This document shows positions 1-12,400 of a stretch of 64,000 bases of DNA, one piece after another. Positions within the stretch are counted from its first letter, which is position 1. Every line of letters starts with the position of its first letter. The notes below the pieces were generated by a model. That model was not told the origin of the DNA and did no database searches. It saw only the letters and a program-made list of their open reading frames with translations. The stretch is from Saturnia japonica. Taxonomy: Eukaryota > Arthropoda > Insecta > Lepidoptera > Saturniidae. Location: assembly GCA_033032175.1 (NCBI GenBank), contig CM065322.1:1054001-1118000 (forward strand), written 5' to 3'. The translations under genes were made by a program, and so were the position numbers.

Positions 1-245
1 GGTCTTGTTTCGATCATTGGTCATTAGTAGAAATAACAACGGAAACGGTCAATAAAAGTACGATCAAGGTGGAGCTATGTAAACCTTACAGGAGAACAGC
101 TTATGTTTATTTAAAGAAGAAAAAATGTAGACATCCATACATCGGCTGGCCACTGTTATGACATGACCCACATTTTCCAACAGGAAAATCATACCCGATA
201 ACAAGTTAAAAATGAAGTATTTTTTATAGAGCAATCATATCATGC

Positions 246-447
246 CTTTGAAATTGGTGAAATCGATGGACTTGTTCAAGTGTATCTGTGCTTCGAGCGC
301 CAGGGACTCGAACCTGTTGAGGAAGAACTCCCAGGTGAGGATGCGCCGGTCGCTGAGCGTATTGTGCAGCTGGTATATCGATTGCAGGATCATCGGACGG
401 TCCACGATCACCAGATCGAACTGAGCCTCGAGGCTGTACAGCAATAA
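246..447 (-). CDS. unc79: unc79 exon 26 (last in window; donor uncertain)
   Basis: Residues ~1138-1204: LLLYSLEAQFDLVIVDRP, LTWEFFLNRFESLALEAQ, IHLNKSIDFTNFK, matching QFDTVVKDRPTIL and LSWEFFVNRFETL. Acceptor GTTCCAG. No GT donor follows the conserved sequence before an in-frame TGA at 237-235; AAAG then GCATGA suggests a GC donor at 245. The gene continues past base 1. Confidence 0.82.
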
Positions 448-3400
448 CTGGAACATCAAGAGTGATGGCTCGGCTTAAACCAACTTTCTATTGTAACAAG
501 TAACGAATAGGCACACAGTCCACCTGATGTTATGTGCTCGCTATTCACTGCAAGATATAACCTTGTTGTTTGGCGTCAAGCATTCAATAATTAAAGTGTT
601 CCAGATTGTGATATCAATTGCTGTTATAGGTTATTTAATATTTTTGTTATTTTGTGTACACCCCTTAAACACCCCTCATTTTGATTTAAACTAAAATTGT
701 ATTATCGATTATATTTAGCTCTGAAAAATAATCGATAACCGTTAAATCATCTAACAAATTAAGTTATGCACATCTCTAAAATAAACATTTGACATGTATT
801 ATGCAAGCTATCTTAGGATGAACCAAGTATAGTAAGTAACTTGTCATGGTGGTAGAGAAAACCGGTAAATTGTAACAATATACCTCGATAGCATTGTCGT
901 GAATAGTTCCTAAATAGAGGGTCGCACGCTGTGCCACGTACACGTTGATATCGTCCATGCTCGATATCAGGTAACAGATGGCGGTGGCGAGCGCCGTCTG
1001 GAGCGGCAAACTGGTTTTCACTGGTGATCCATCAATGAATCTAAAAAAGTCGTTTTTTACACTAGTGAAATTTAAATGGGTCAAGTAACACCTGAGTGAG
1101 GGCTTGACTCCCAGAGTACACTCTGCTGAATTCAGAAAACTGCGACAGCGAAGTGGTAGGCCCTACCACCATATCAGCCGATGCATATCCAGTTTCTATT
1201 TACGAAGACCGGCATGACAGCGGCAACTGCTATCGACAGTTTAATTCTGTTTCTTCTTGTTGTGATGCCACAAAAAGCACTTGCCAATGTCAATATTTTT
1301 AAGCCTTCGTAAATTTTTCCTATATAAAAAGTAGGGTCTTCTGACAAGATGCTGGTTCTCTTGTCAGAACTATCTATTGTGACATTCCAAAATGCATGTT
1401 TTCCGCTTTATACAATATGTATAAGAAACACCGTCGAATTCGAAAAGGCTATGTATATAGGTATCCCAATGACATTAGCAAAAAAAATAATCAAATTTTA
1501 TTTATTATGAAAATAAAAATGTTATTGCGATTTAAAATTAATAGCAAATTTTTAAAACGTTATAACACCGTCGCCGGCCTCGGCGTCGGCGCGGCTCAGC
1601 GGTATGTTTGATCGTAAGGCGGTACCGTACGCCGAGCCGCCTGTATTGCCATGTAAGTTTCCTCATTTAACTAATCTTTTTACATTTTATTAGAGGTAAT
1701 TTTTTTACTAATAATCTAAGATAACATATACAGAATATAATCTCGATACCTAATAACACCTTCACGGATCCGACGAGGTTTTTAATATATTTTGTTTAAA
1801 TATATATACAAAAATCCACTTCACTTATGCACAACACCCAAACAATATCACGTAAAATGCCACCAATATTACATAATATATAGTCAAATAATCTAAGTTA
1901 ATGAATCAAAATTATAAACCACAACATGTCACTTCAAGATCCCGCCAAAAACTCCGACAGTTTATTAGCCTACTTAAACATAGGGCCTCGCACAAAGATG
2001 AGTTAAAGTTTTTATAATGGGTTTTTGATCTCTCGGTGGTCACCACTATTTTTTATTGTGTTTACCAACAAGCACAAAAAATCATTTTCACTTCGAATAA
2101 CTCGTTTCTGCTACAACTTCCCTAACATAATATCGAACCCGCAAGTGAGGGTCACCGTAACATTTGCAAGACCAGTAAGTATTGGCTTGAACCAGTGAAC
2201 AAGAAATGAGACAGAGGAACGTTCTGCCAACCTTATGATAACTTGAACTCTCTCAACGGCGGTGAATCGAACCCGGGAGTCGGGGTGGTGGAACTGGTCT
2301 CTGATGAGGTTGCAGAGCACGTCCGCCCCACCGGCCAGCGTCACGCAGTGCAGCAGCACCGGCACCGCGACGGAACAGATGTGCGAGTGAGACGCATTAC
2401 ACACGTTCCATAAACTGAAATGAGATAGCTACGGTAGTTCGTTTATGTGACGCCGAGATATTCTACCATTTCCAATAATCAATTTAAGTTTTTTACTCGA
2501 CTGCAAAAAGGGAGGGTTATGTTTTTCAATCGTATGTAGGTAAGTTAGGTATAGGTATTTCATTGTCACGCTCTGTAGCCTAAACGGCTTGATGGAATAT
2601 AGCATACGAGGTGTCGTTAGATTCTTCTTATTTGTGGTAGTGACATAGGCTATATAATATTTAAGTACGACTTTGGGGAATCAAAAAAAAAAAAGGCGAA
2701 ATAGAAAAATATATTAATTTACTCGTGTTTTTTGTAGCAGTTGGGATTTTTTGTTTCCTTTTTAATAATATAGCTATAATAAACACATGTTGCATTACAG
2801 GGATATGTATACCTAAATGTATATAGTCAAAGTTTTAACGTCAATATTTTAAAAAGTACCTGCTATACTTTGTTCATAATAAAAAAGGTTGCATGACAAA
2901 TGTCAAACGTTTATTATAAAGATGTAGCATAACTCAAATCGAATGTTGCTAAAATCGATAATACGATTATACTTTAAATCAATAAATAATTTGTTTAGAC
3001 GAATTAACAAGACAATTAAAAAAAAAGAAAACCAACTTCACTTGATTTTAAGGAGTTCGCTGGTGTATCTACGAAGTTGAACGTCCAGTGCCAATGAAAT
3101 TAAAATAGGACCACTCTTGAAGTATCCTCTTCCCAACGAAAAAATAGTCCTCTAAATCAGTTCATATATAAACCAGCGACATACCCCAGCTTCACACGGG
3201 TACTGTTTAAAAGTCGTGTATTTTATGTTTAAAACGCCGGATTTACAGTTTATCGCATTAATATTGATAGTTCATAACTGCTTTATTAGCCTAGTGGTCC
3301 TAATCGCGACTGCTATGCTCGAGGTTTTAGGTTCGATTCTCAGTACTCAGTACTAGCTCAGAGTTTGGCTTTGTTCCCGATTAAAGGCAATAGGCTTGTC

Positions 3401-6400
3401 CCTTATTACATGGGACCTAAAATATACCCGGCGAACTGTGGTCGTACACCTCTGCCTAACACTTCGGGGATACAGGCGTGATGGTATGTTTTGTATCTTC
3501 ATATTTACGAATACTGCGTTTAACTCGGAACGCGCAATACGTCATAGGCAACCGACCGCGACCGAAATAAGTCAATCTGAATAAAAAGAAGAGCAAATAT
3601 TTATGATCCACAAAAAATAAAGAGATTATCAGATCCAAAGAAGTTCGATAATAGTATAATGAACACACTTGTCAATGAGCAGATTCTCCTGGCACCATAT
3701 GAGGAAGCCCCTGTGGTCGGCCAGCGCGTCAGTGTTCAGGACCAACACCTGGAGACACTGCAGCAGGTGGTACAGCACATCGGGTCGAGTCGTGCTCTTC
3801 AACTCCTGAAACCGATCATATCAACGCCTTATTTATTAACTAACCCAAAAGAAAGGCTACTTTCAAAATTGTAGGTTAAATTTATTTGTCCATATTTTTT
3901 TCTTTGTAAAATTATAATTACAAGGGCCAGCCGGTAGGGCAGTCACAAAAAAGTCAAGGTTATTGGTACTACAGGAAAGTATGAAAACCTTAATGTAATA
4001 TATCAAATCTCTAAAATAGCGATTGCAAAAAGTAGGTTATGTAGAAAAGTCAACAAGATTCTGTGAATCTGTTACATTCAATAATAAATCATTGAACTGA
4101 TTTGACTAATCTAATTCCACTGTTACAAATATTGCAATAATTCTATTAAAGGATTTTCTACTAGTATTTCAAACTACACTGTCGTTAATTTGTTATAATT
4201 TCATGTATGTTTTCATTAAAAAGAGGATCGATGAGTGTTCCGTAACATTAAGAGTATAAAATGCTTACATACTAAAGAATACAGCAACAAACTAAATTAG
4301 TAAAAAGAAAAAAAACTCAACTGCAACAAAAACACTTTTGCTTTTTATTTGTTCCCAGACGTCATATTTAAATGCTATTTAGCCTTTATGACTCCCACAA
4401 TTAATACGAATGAAGCCGTTTAGGCTATAGAGCGTACCAAAGAAATTGACATACATACATACATAAATACGCTCGAAAAACATAACCCTCCTTTTTCGCA
4501 GTCAGGTAAAAACCGACATTATATAAAACGTATGTAATTGTTTGCTATCTGAGAAGCGAAACAAGTTAATAATATTCATACCTGAAGCAATTGGTGTATG
4601 TATTGTAACTCTTGAGGAAGCTCCTCGATGCAGAAGTGGAACTTTCCAGCTGAAGTTGGCCAGAAGTTCGCCATCTCTTCCTCCACAGAATCGGGCATTA
4701 CTTCGTGTCCGCCCAGCAAGTTTGGAGTCGATACCTTAATAGCCTTTTGTATTAATTACAACTGTTTCAATGTATAAAAAGTCATTGAAATAATTTTTTA
4801 TCGACTCTTAAGGAATGAAAAGCATAAGGTAGAAGTTATCACATCTCTTACAGATTAAGAATACTTCTTTTCAGAACTGACTATACTGTTAGCCATAACG
4901 GCGCTGGAGCCTCAGACGGCTTCTACAGCTTCACCACGGGTTGGGGGCGCGAAAACGTGCCAATATGCTCTAGGGTGCCAGTCGGCTTGGCCTGCTTTAA
5001 GACTGTTCTCGCTTATGTAAGGGCCTGTCTATTTTGACTGACAAGAGTACCCCGATGACTGTCCCTCGTCTGCAGGCCTTTAGGTTTAAAGAGTATAAAG
5101 AAACGTAGAAAGTAAGACCTCAAGAGTAGCAAACTAAAAGAGACGGTTCTTGGCTCGATTGTACAGGTCTTTATTTATTCTCATAATTACGTAGCTCTTA
5201 TGGTATTATTATAATTCTTACGTATTCGATTAACAATTTGTACAGTATTTGATATCCTTCTAAATTGTTACTTGTAACCGATTTCCATCAGACAGGCCGT
5301 ATGCTTATTTGCCACCCTTATCGAATTTAAAAAATGTGTGCCTATGTAAATAGCGCTCCAAGTACTAGTTGTGAATACAAAAAAACGTTTAAATGCCTAC
5401 ATGTACGGACGGCACAGCTCCTCACAGGTACATAGGTTCTGTAAAGAACCTTTTTTCTTTTTTTGCACTAGTTAGTGTAGAACATATTTCAGATCACTAA
5501 ATACACGTACACATGTTCCTTCCTTCCTCCCAGGAGGAAGGAACATGTATATCTGTATATGTTAGTTTAGCCCGATTTTACGGATAGGGAATTAGTCAGA
5601 TCGCGACCTCATTGCAATCGCGGCAACAGCCCAAGCCGAGGTCCGGCCACTTTGGCACCCTTGCGCGCTGGTTGCCCACGCTTTCACGGCTGAGTGCCTT
5701 AAGCGCTCGCCCCCAAGCCCGGTAAAGTTGTAAAAGCCGCAGCGGCTCTGTTTTTCGATATGGCCCCTAAGGCTAACAGCAAGGTCAGAAGTACAATTTC
5801 ATTATCATACAATCTTCTTCCTCTTCATAACTCTATCCCACTTTAGGTGGGGTCGGCTTGTCATTATCATACAATATTTAATTGAACTGAAGCGTTAAAA
5901 CCGAGGTATAAGACTCACATCAGCGGTAGCAGTCGCGACATCCGTGTCGGTGAGCGTGACGGTGTGCGCTGTCGCTAGCGGAGGGTTCTCCGCGGGGGGC
6001 AGGGATACCGCCATGTCTAGCTGCTCCGTTATCGTCTCCACCGTCGCTGTCATTATCTAAATACGCGTACGTCATAAACACGTTAAATAAAGAATGTATA
6101 AATTAAAAATCAATCAAGGAAATTATTTGAACAGTTTATTCATGGAAAATAATTTAATTTCTGTCTGACGAGCAGCGTAGAATTGATTTTACAAGGGCAT
6201 CCTTTTTTTTATAGCATGTTAAAGAACCAGCACTGTACCTAATGGTAATCACAGTGTAATCCAAAAACAGTTGCGACCACCGAGAGATGCACAATCTATT
6301 GGCAGTCGTCGCTGTCATGCTGACATGGTCAAATAGCTCTTAACGTCATGGTTGAAGGATCCGATATTGTAGGGAAGTGGAAACACAATGATCGGAAAAT

Positions 6401-9400
6401 GTTTCCCCAGCTTCACCGTTCGACAAACATACGACTTAAAAGCTGACATATCTAGCTAGGTTAGCTAATTTCGTCGTAATCATTTGATAAATGATAATCA
6501 TTCATACGTAGCGTAATTGATCTTAAAATAAAATACTTCTAACAAAATTCAGCACTCCAAAAACTTATTCCGGCTTTCGGCATGCCAATTTCATTTCTAC
6601 ATGTAGACAGTAAAAAACAAAACGATCGAAAAAATATTTTTAAAATTAGCGAATTTGAGTTGTGACTAGATTTACGAGGTCTATATCAATAAATAACATG
6701 AAAAGCTAATGACTCAAGAGACAAGGAAAAGCGAAAGCTTAGACGTAAAAGTGAGCGATTATGAAATAGAACAATTGATTCAATTACGAATTAATATTAT
6801 TAAGTAATATATTATAACTTAATTACTTTCCTAGTTAATATGCAAATAAGAACAAGCAAAGAAAATCGATAATATTATCATAATATCGAGTTATGGAAGT
6901 AAAGTCAACATCGTCATTAAAATATTGGGACCATTTATTAACGAATTTCGCACTGTACATCATTCGATAATCGAGTCTTTTCAGGAATATAAGCAAATCT
7001 TTATCGAGTTGATTGTCGTATATATGTGCAATAAAAGAACAGATAGTTATTTCGGGTTTATCGATATTTGTAACAGAATTAACAAATCGAAATTTAGAAA
7101 AAAAAAAACGATTTTAATCAAAATTATGCTCGATGTTTTTGCACTGTTTCCAATAAAGCCCCATCTTCACGAGCGAGATTATCCTAGCGATATTATAGTC
7201 TTGTTACTTCATTCTATAACAACCCAATGAACGTGTCTCCACACGGCGAAACGAGACCTACTCCTAACCCAGTCGCTGCAAAACAAAACTGTTGACACTT
7301 CACTATCTGATTTCGCTCTCGCCTATCATTTAACTCTGAGCTCTTATCAACAAAGCAACTGTGCAATAAACGTCTCGTGGAGATGACCCGACAATAACAG
7401 GGCGGGCTCGTGGCGATACCCTCGCTTATGGAGTTGGCGCCTAAGTATTATTAATAAAAACATTTGCAACTACTTGACTTCTGAAGAGCATACTATTATG
7501 GGTCAATAATTTATATTTGCCTCAGAGCTGTACCGCGGAGTAGTAAATTGGTCAAAGGGTTAATAAAAACTAAGCGATTTTAAAGTGAAATCGTTTCATA
7601 ATCGATCACCGATACAGTAAGGAGAAACAAACAAACAAACATACTTGCATATCGGCCGGTTTAGTGAGCGTCGCGTCCGAGCCGACGTCGCTTAACAGTG
7701 ACAGTTGCATGAAATGAACAAACTATACGGCTATATAACAATGAAAATAAACAAGTAGACAGGTGTGTACAGCATATATACAGCGATATGTGGTAAGAAC
7801 GAACAGAGATTCGAGTTGCTTTCTCTAAAGAAACATATTACGAAATTGTACGATATTATTTTAACCTTTTCACTAATTAAATGGGTTCATATTGTTCTCT
7901 TTTTTTGTCTCACTCGGGTATGAGCAAAAGTCGATAAAAATATTTTTATACATTTTTCTTAAAAGTTTTTTTTTGTGATAACGCCATATCGCCCTAGTTT
8001 CTTAATTAAAAAAAATCATTTTAACCCTTATGTATACCGCTATTGATAAATTACAAAAAAAAAACTTAATATACTATATTATTAACATGCAGGAGGCGTC
8101 ATTTATTAACAAGTTGTTGAACCAATAAGACGACTGTTTTTATTGTTTATATTCCACATCAATAATGTAAGAACTATTAACCTAGTATGCAATCAAACTA
8201 TGAATATATTCCAAAAACTTCTGAACTTTGAGTATTTTGCATTAAAAAAACCTTTTTTCACGCAATTATATCGACTTTTGAATCAAGCCTAACAACTAAT
8301 ATTTTAAACAAAGTAGTAGATAATAATATATTCGCAAATGGATCAATCAACTAATATATACAGATTTTAAATTTTTTTAATTGTATTATATTCGTTTATT
8401 AAAGAGCGTCGTCGCGCCCGTGCAACTGAAAGCAAAAAGAATAGAAGCCTATTTTGGTGAAAACCCCATATACGTGTAAAAGTGTTTTTCCTTATTTTTA
8501 TTCCATATTACACAATTTGCTTTTTCTATATTGAAAAATAATCCCAAGTGACAAGTAATTATTCTGAAAGTACACAAGTGAATGTAGTCGTCAGATAGGA
8601 ATATTTTGTATCCTGAGTTACCATATTTAATAGAAACAAAAGATTTTTCAGAACGTAATCAAGTTTTCCGTTGGGCCTAATAATCTTAGATACAATTGTG
8701 ATATTACTTTTGTCTACGAATATTATCATTTAGTACATATTTATAATAATATGTTAGGGAGAGCAAACTGTGGGTAATATAGTTGATTGACCTGTATATA
8801 ATTTGTAAAAATATAGCAACGCAAAACTCTGTCAATATAAAAAGTTAAGTAAATTATCAGATGAAACTATACATTGAAGTGGAGACAGAATAGCGTCTAA
8901 TGATTTCATACATAGAATTTGAGTTATTGTAACAACCAGACCTTGAACCTAACAAAGAACACTACGTCTATATCGACATTAAATCATTTGAAAATTTGAG
9001 ATTTTTTTCATTTTAACGGCTTGAGAAAAATGACTACAATGCAGAACAAAGTAGCTACCAGAGAACTGTTTAACATCAATAATCGAGGTTGAAAATGTTT
9101 TCATATGCTCGTACAGCAAGTCAGTCTATAGTCGTACAAGTTCGTGCGCGACCGTCCTATGTTTTAGACGTTGGCGGGGACGAGGTAGCACGCCATGCCA
9201 CTATACACTAAAGTAAACAGTATGTCACAACGGCAGTGTTCTTGAAATAATCACCTGCAGCCACTGACTACGGCTGCCATCTGGTTGCGTTTCTTGGTTT
9301 ATCTACTTACGTATTAAATAATGCTATATCATGATTATATTTTAATATAACTGCAGACTTTGTAAGTTTTTATATAAATTACTAGGATGTGCCCGCGGTT

Positions 9401-12400
9401 TCACTCGCATGGGCTACAGAATGCCGTCGGTATTTTCATGAGCCTGCTTCCAACCACGACCTTCGACTACGACCCACGACTTTTATGTCTCATCCGATTG
9501 TAATACCAATTATTTGTTAAGGTAACTTGATTTGTCGTCACGAACTTGACATTTACCATTTACGTAACAGTTTTCTTACATAACAATATTTTACTATTAT
9601 TTTAAAAACAAATATAAATTTAACTGTTATTCAATAACAATCAACTTCGATGTTTTTTTTATATTCGCCACGCATTCAACGACAGATAATTTTTTTTGTT
9701 TCTATTATTAATTGAACATGCAAAAAAGAAAAAAAGGGGATATTCGTGAAAAATATAAGTATTTTCAAAGCCTGGTTTATTACAAGTTATGTTGACGGGA
9801 GTAAATTTCGATTATTACCCTTCGTTTTTCATATTTTAAAAAGTTTTAAATAAACTTAAGCCAAATAATGTATATGTTTACAGACCGCGTAACCATCTTA
9901 TTTAAAAAAATACATCCATTTGCGTACAGAATGTTGCATGTAACTCTTGATTTAACTATATTATGTTCATTATAAAAACGGTTGTATGACAGATGTCTAA
10001 TTTTTATTTTAGAGATGAGGCATAACATAAATCAGACGTTAGTTTTACGAATGTACTATTATTTTTTAAAGCTAATTATTATCGATTATACGATTGTTTT
10101 AAAAGAATTTAGGGATGTGTTAAAAATATAAATTAAATAACTATATAAAAAAACAAGACAATTTTTTTACAAAAAAGGAAAACCAAGAGCAATGATTTTC
10201 AGAAGTTCCCTGGTGTATCTTCGAAGTGAAAGTCCCATGACAATGGAATTAAAACGAGACCACCCTTGATGTATCCCCAATCTAAGAGAAATGAATCATC
10301 TAAATCAGTTCGTAAACGCAGAAGTTATATCTGAACATACATTTAACAAAATAAATTTGAAATGAGAACCTCCATCTTTTTTAGAAGTCAGTTAAAAAAC
10401 TTTAACAACAATTGATAAGCGTAACAACAATCTAAAACAGTTAAAATGGACAGCTTTCACATACGTATTAAGTGTTTAATTCCAAACAACAATATGGTAG
10501 CGTATTCATTCGTACAGTCAATATATAATGTCTTTCCGTGTTGCTGCAGTAAAAATGTAGAAATTACGAAAACATACGTCATTTATATTCGAAATTTAAA
10601 AACATACTACTGATCAATTCAACGTATAACAGCGTTCGATTAATTATCGATTCATTCAATTTATTAATTGTTTAATTTTGGTCCACTCTACTTTTAAGAA
10701 CTATAGAATATAACGATACATTTGAAACTCGCTCTGAGAAAACAAGATTAAAATTCTCAAAAATCATTACATAGACGAAGTTATAAATAACCTTAAAAGG
10801 TTTTATCGTGTTATAGATATTGCATGCAACCCTTCATATAATAAGAACATATTATAAAGATTACGCATCTGATCATTATGTTAATTCATCATCCGTTTTA
10901 CGCGTAACAAAATAAAATGTACCATATTTATCGATGTTTAGGCACGAATACACCCGTCAACATGAGTACAGCGCCACCTCCACGAGCGAGTTTATCGCAG
11001 CGATACTATCGTCCTTCCACTTCATTCTATAACAACAAACGACAACGACTTGCTGCACGCTCGCGGCGAGACGCGACCTATTCGCAGCGAACTTGATACG
11101 CAACAGAATTGTTGACACTTCTGTTTCTGATTTCACTCTTCCCTATCACCGAACTAATCTCTTTTCAACTAAGCAACTGTGGAATTGTGTGTTGATGCGG
11201 TAACGCGGCGACCAGTCACAAGTCGTAACGATAAGCAATCGGAAGAATAATCGTCCCGATGAGATCACTCAGCGACAGATAGCAGTGCGGACTCGTGGCG
11301 ATACACTCGCTCTTGGAAGTGGCGCTTACGTGTTCGTATGTATACATGTGTGTGTTTGTGTACGCACATGCGGAACATGCACGAGCACTCCCCCGACAGC
11401 GCTGCGGTCGCCGAGCCCGTGCGACTCTCCCCCCACCGCGCCGGTCGCGCCTCCAGTGCTACTGGGGCCAGTGCCTCGCACCCGCTCCTCCTCCAAGACG
11501 GTGCGCTTGCTGAGGCACTCCGCCCAAACATCCTCGGGAGACATCTGGACGGCCAAATTAAAATTGACCGAAATACAAATTTGCAATACACGACACGATT
11601 GATCTATATCACCGTCGTGTCAAGTTTATGAACCAATTAGTTTTTTTTTTCATAGCACGGCATGTGACTGGTGGTAAGTAGTATAAAATTCAAAACAGTA
11701 GCGATCATCGAAAGATCGAGAATCCATCGCTGGTCACCGCTGTCATGCTGGCCTGCAAGGCCCTCGGCAAAACAATATACACTTGTGGATCCCGAAACAC
11801 AACAAATTAATAGAAACTCACTATATGTATGGCGGTCTCAACGCATTCCGATACAGACCATACCCGCCACTTACCACAATGGCGGGTATTACACATGGTG
11901 TATGGTGGTCGTGATACAGTCGGACTCAGCCAGCAAACATTTGCTGCATAAACTCCAATACCCCCACCCCTTGGTATTCGTAATATGAAGGAAGTAAACA
12001 TAAAAATGAAAGTTTAAATACCTGTGAGGGCGCACGAGCGTGTTGTTGGTGATGGTGAAGATGGTGTTGATGGTGATGAAAGTGGTGGTGTTGGGTCGGC
12101 GCGAGGGCGCGCACCAGCTGGACGGCGAGCTGGTGCCAGAGCGCGGCGCCCTCGCAGTACGCGCACAAGCCCTCAGACGCGCAACGAGCTGCAAACACGC
12201 ACACACCACACACACAAACATACACGTACATTTCACGGGTTAGACAACAGGTATACCAAGTATGGAAAAAACTTGTTACATATCGCGCAAGTGTAATTTA
12301 AATTCACGCAGACCAAGTTACATTGCAATTAGAGATGTAACATAACAATACATAATTTTGCCGATACGATACCGATTATTGTGGTAAATAATTGGCGATA

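Noticed and set aside
2120..2232. Extension of unc79 exon 24 to the in-frame stop near 2,111
   Set aside because: The extra residues do not match UNC79, whereas splicing at 2,232 joins to exon 25 in the correct phase and restores the family sequence.
6925..7230. 101-codon plus-strand frame
   Set aside because: AT-driven composition, no domain, and it runs into the TIR element at 7,156; read as intron sequence.
11265..11631. Cluster of overlapping frames of 70-110 codons on both strands
   Set aside because: Shadows of GC-rich unc79 exon 19, whose true frame is fixed by splice sites and by continuity with exons 18 and 20.
11889..12296. Several GC-rich frames, including one of 115 codons on minus
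   Set aside because: Other-frame readings across exon 18; only the frame with CAYCEGAALWHQ fits UNC79 and the splice phases.
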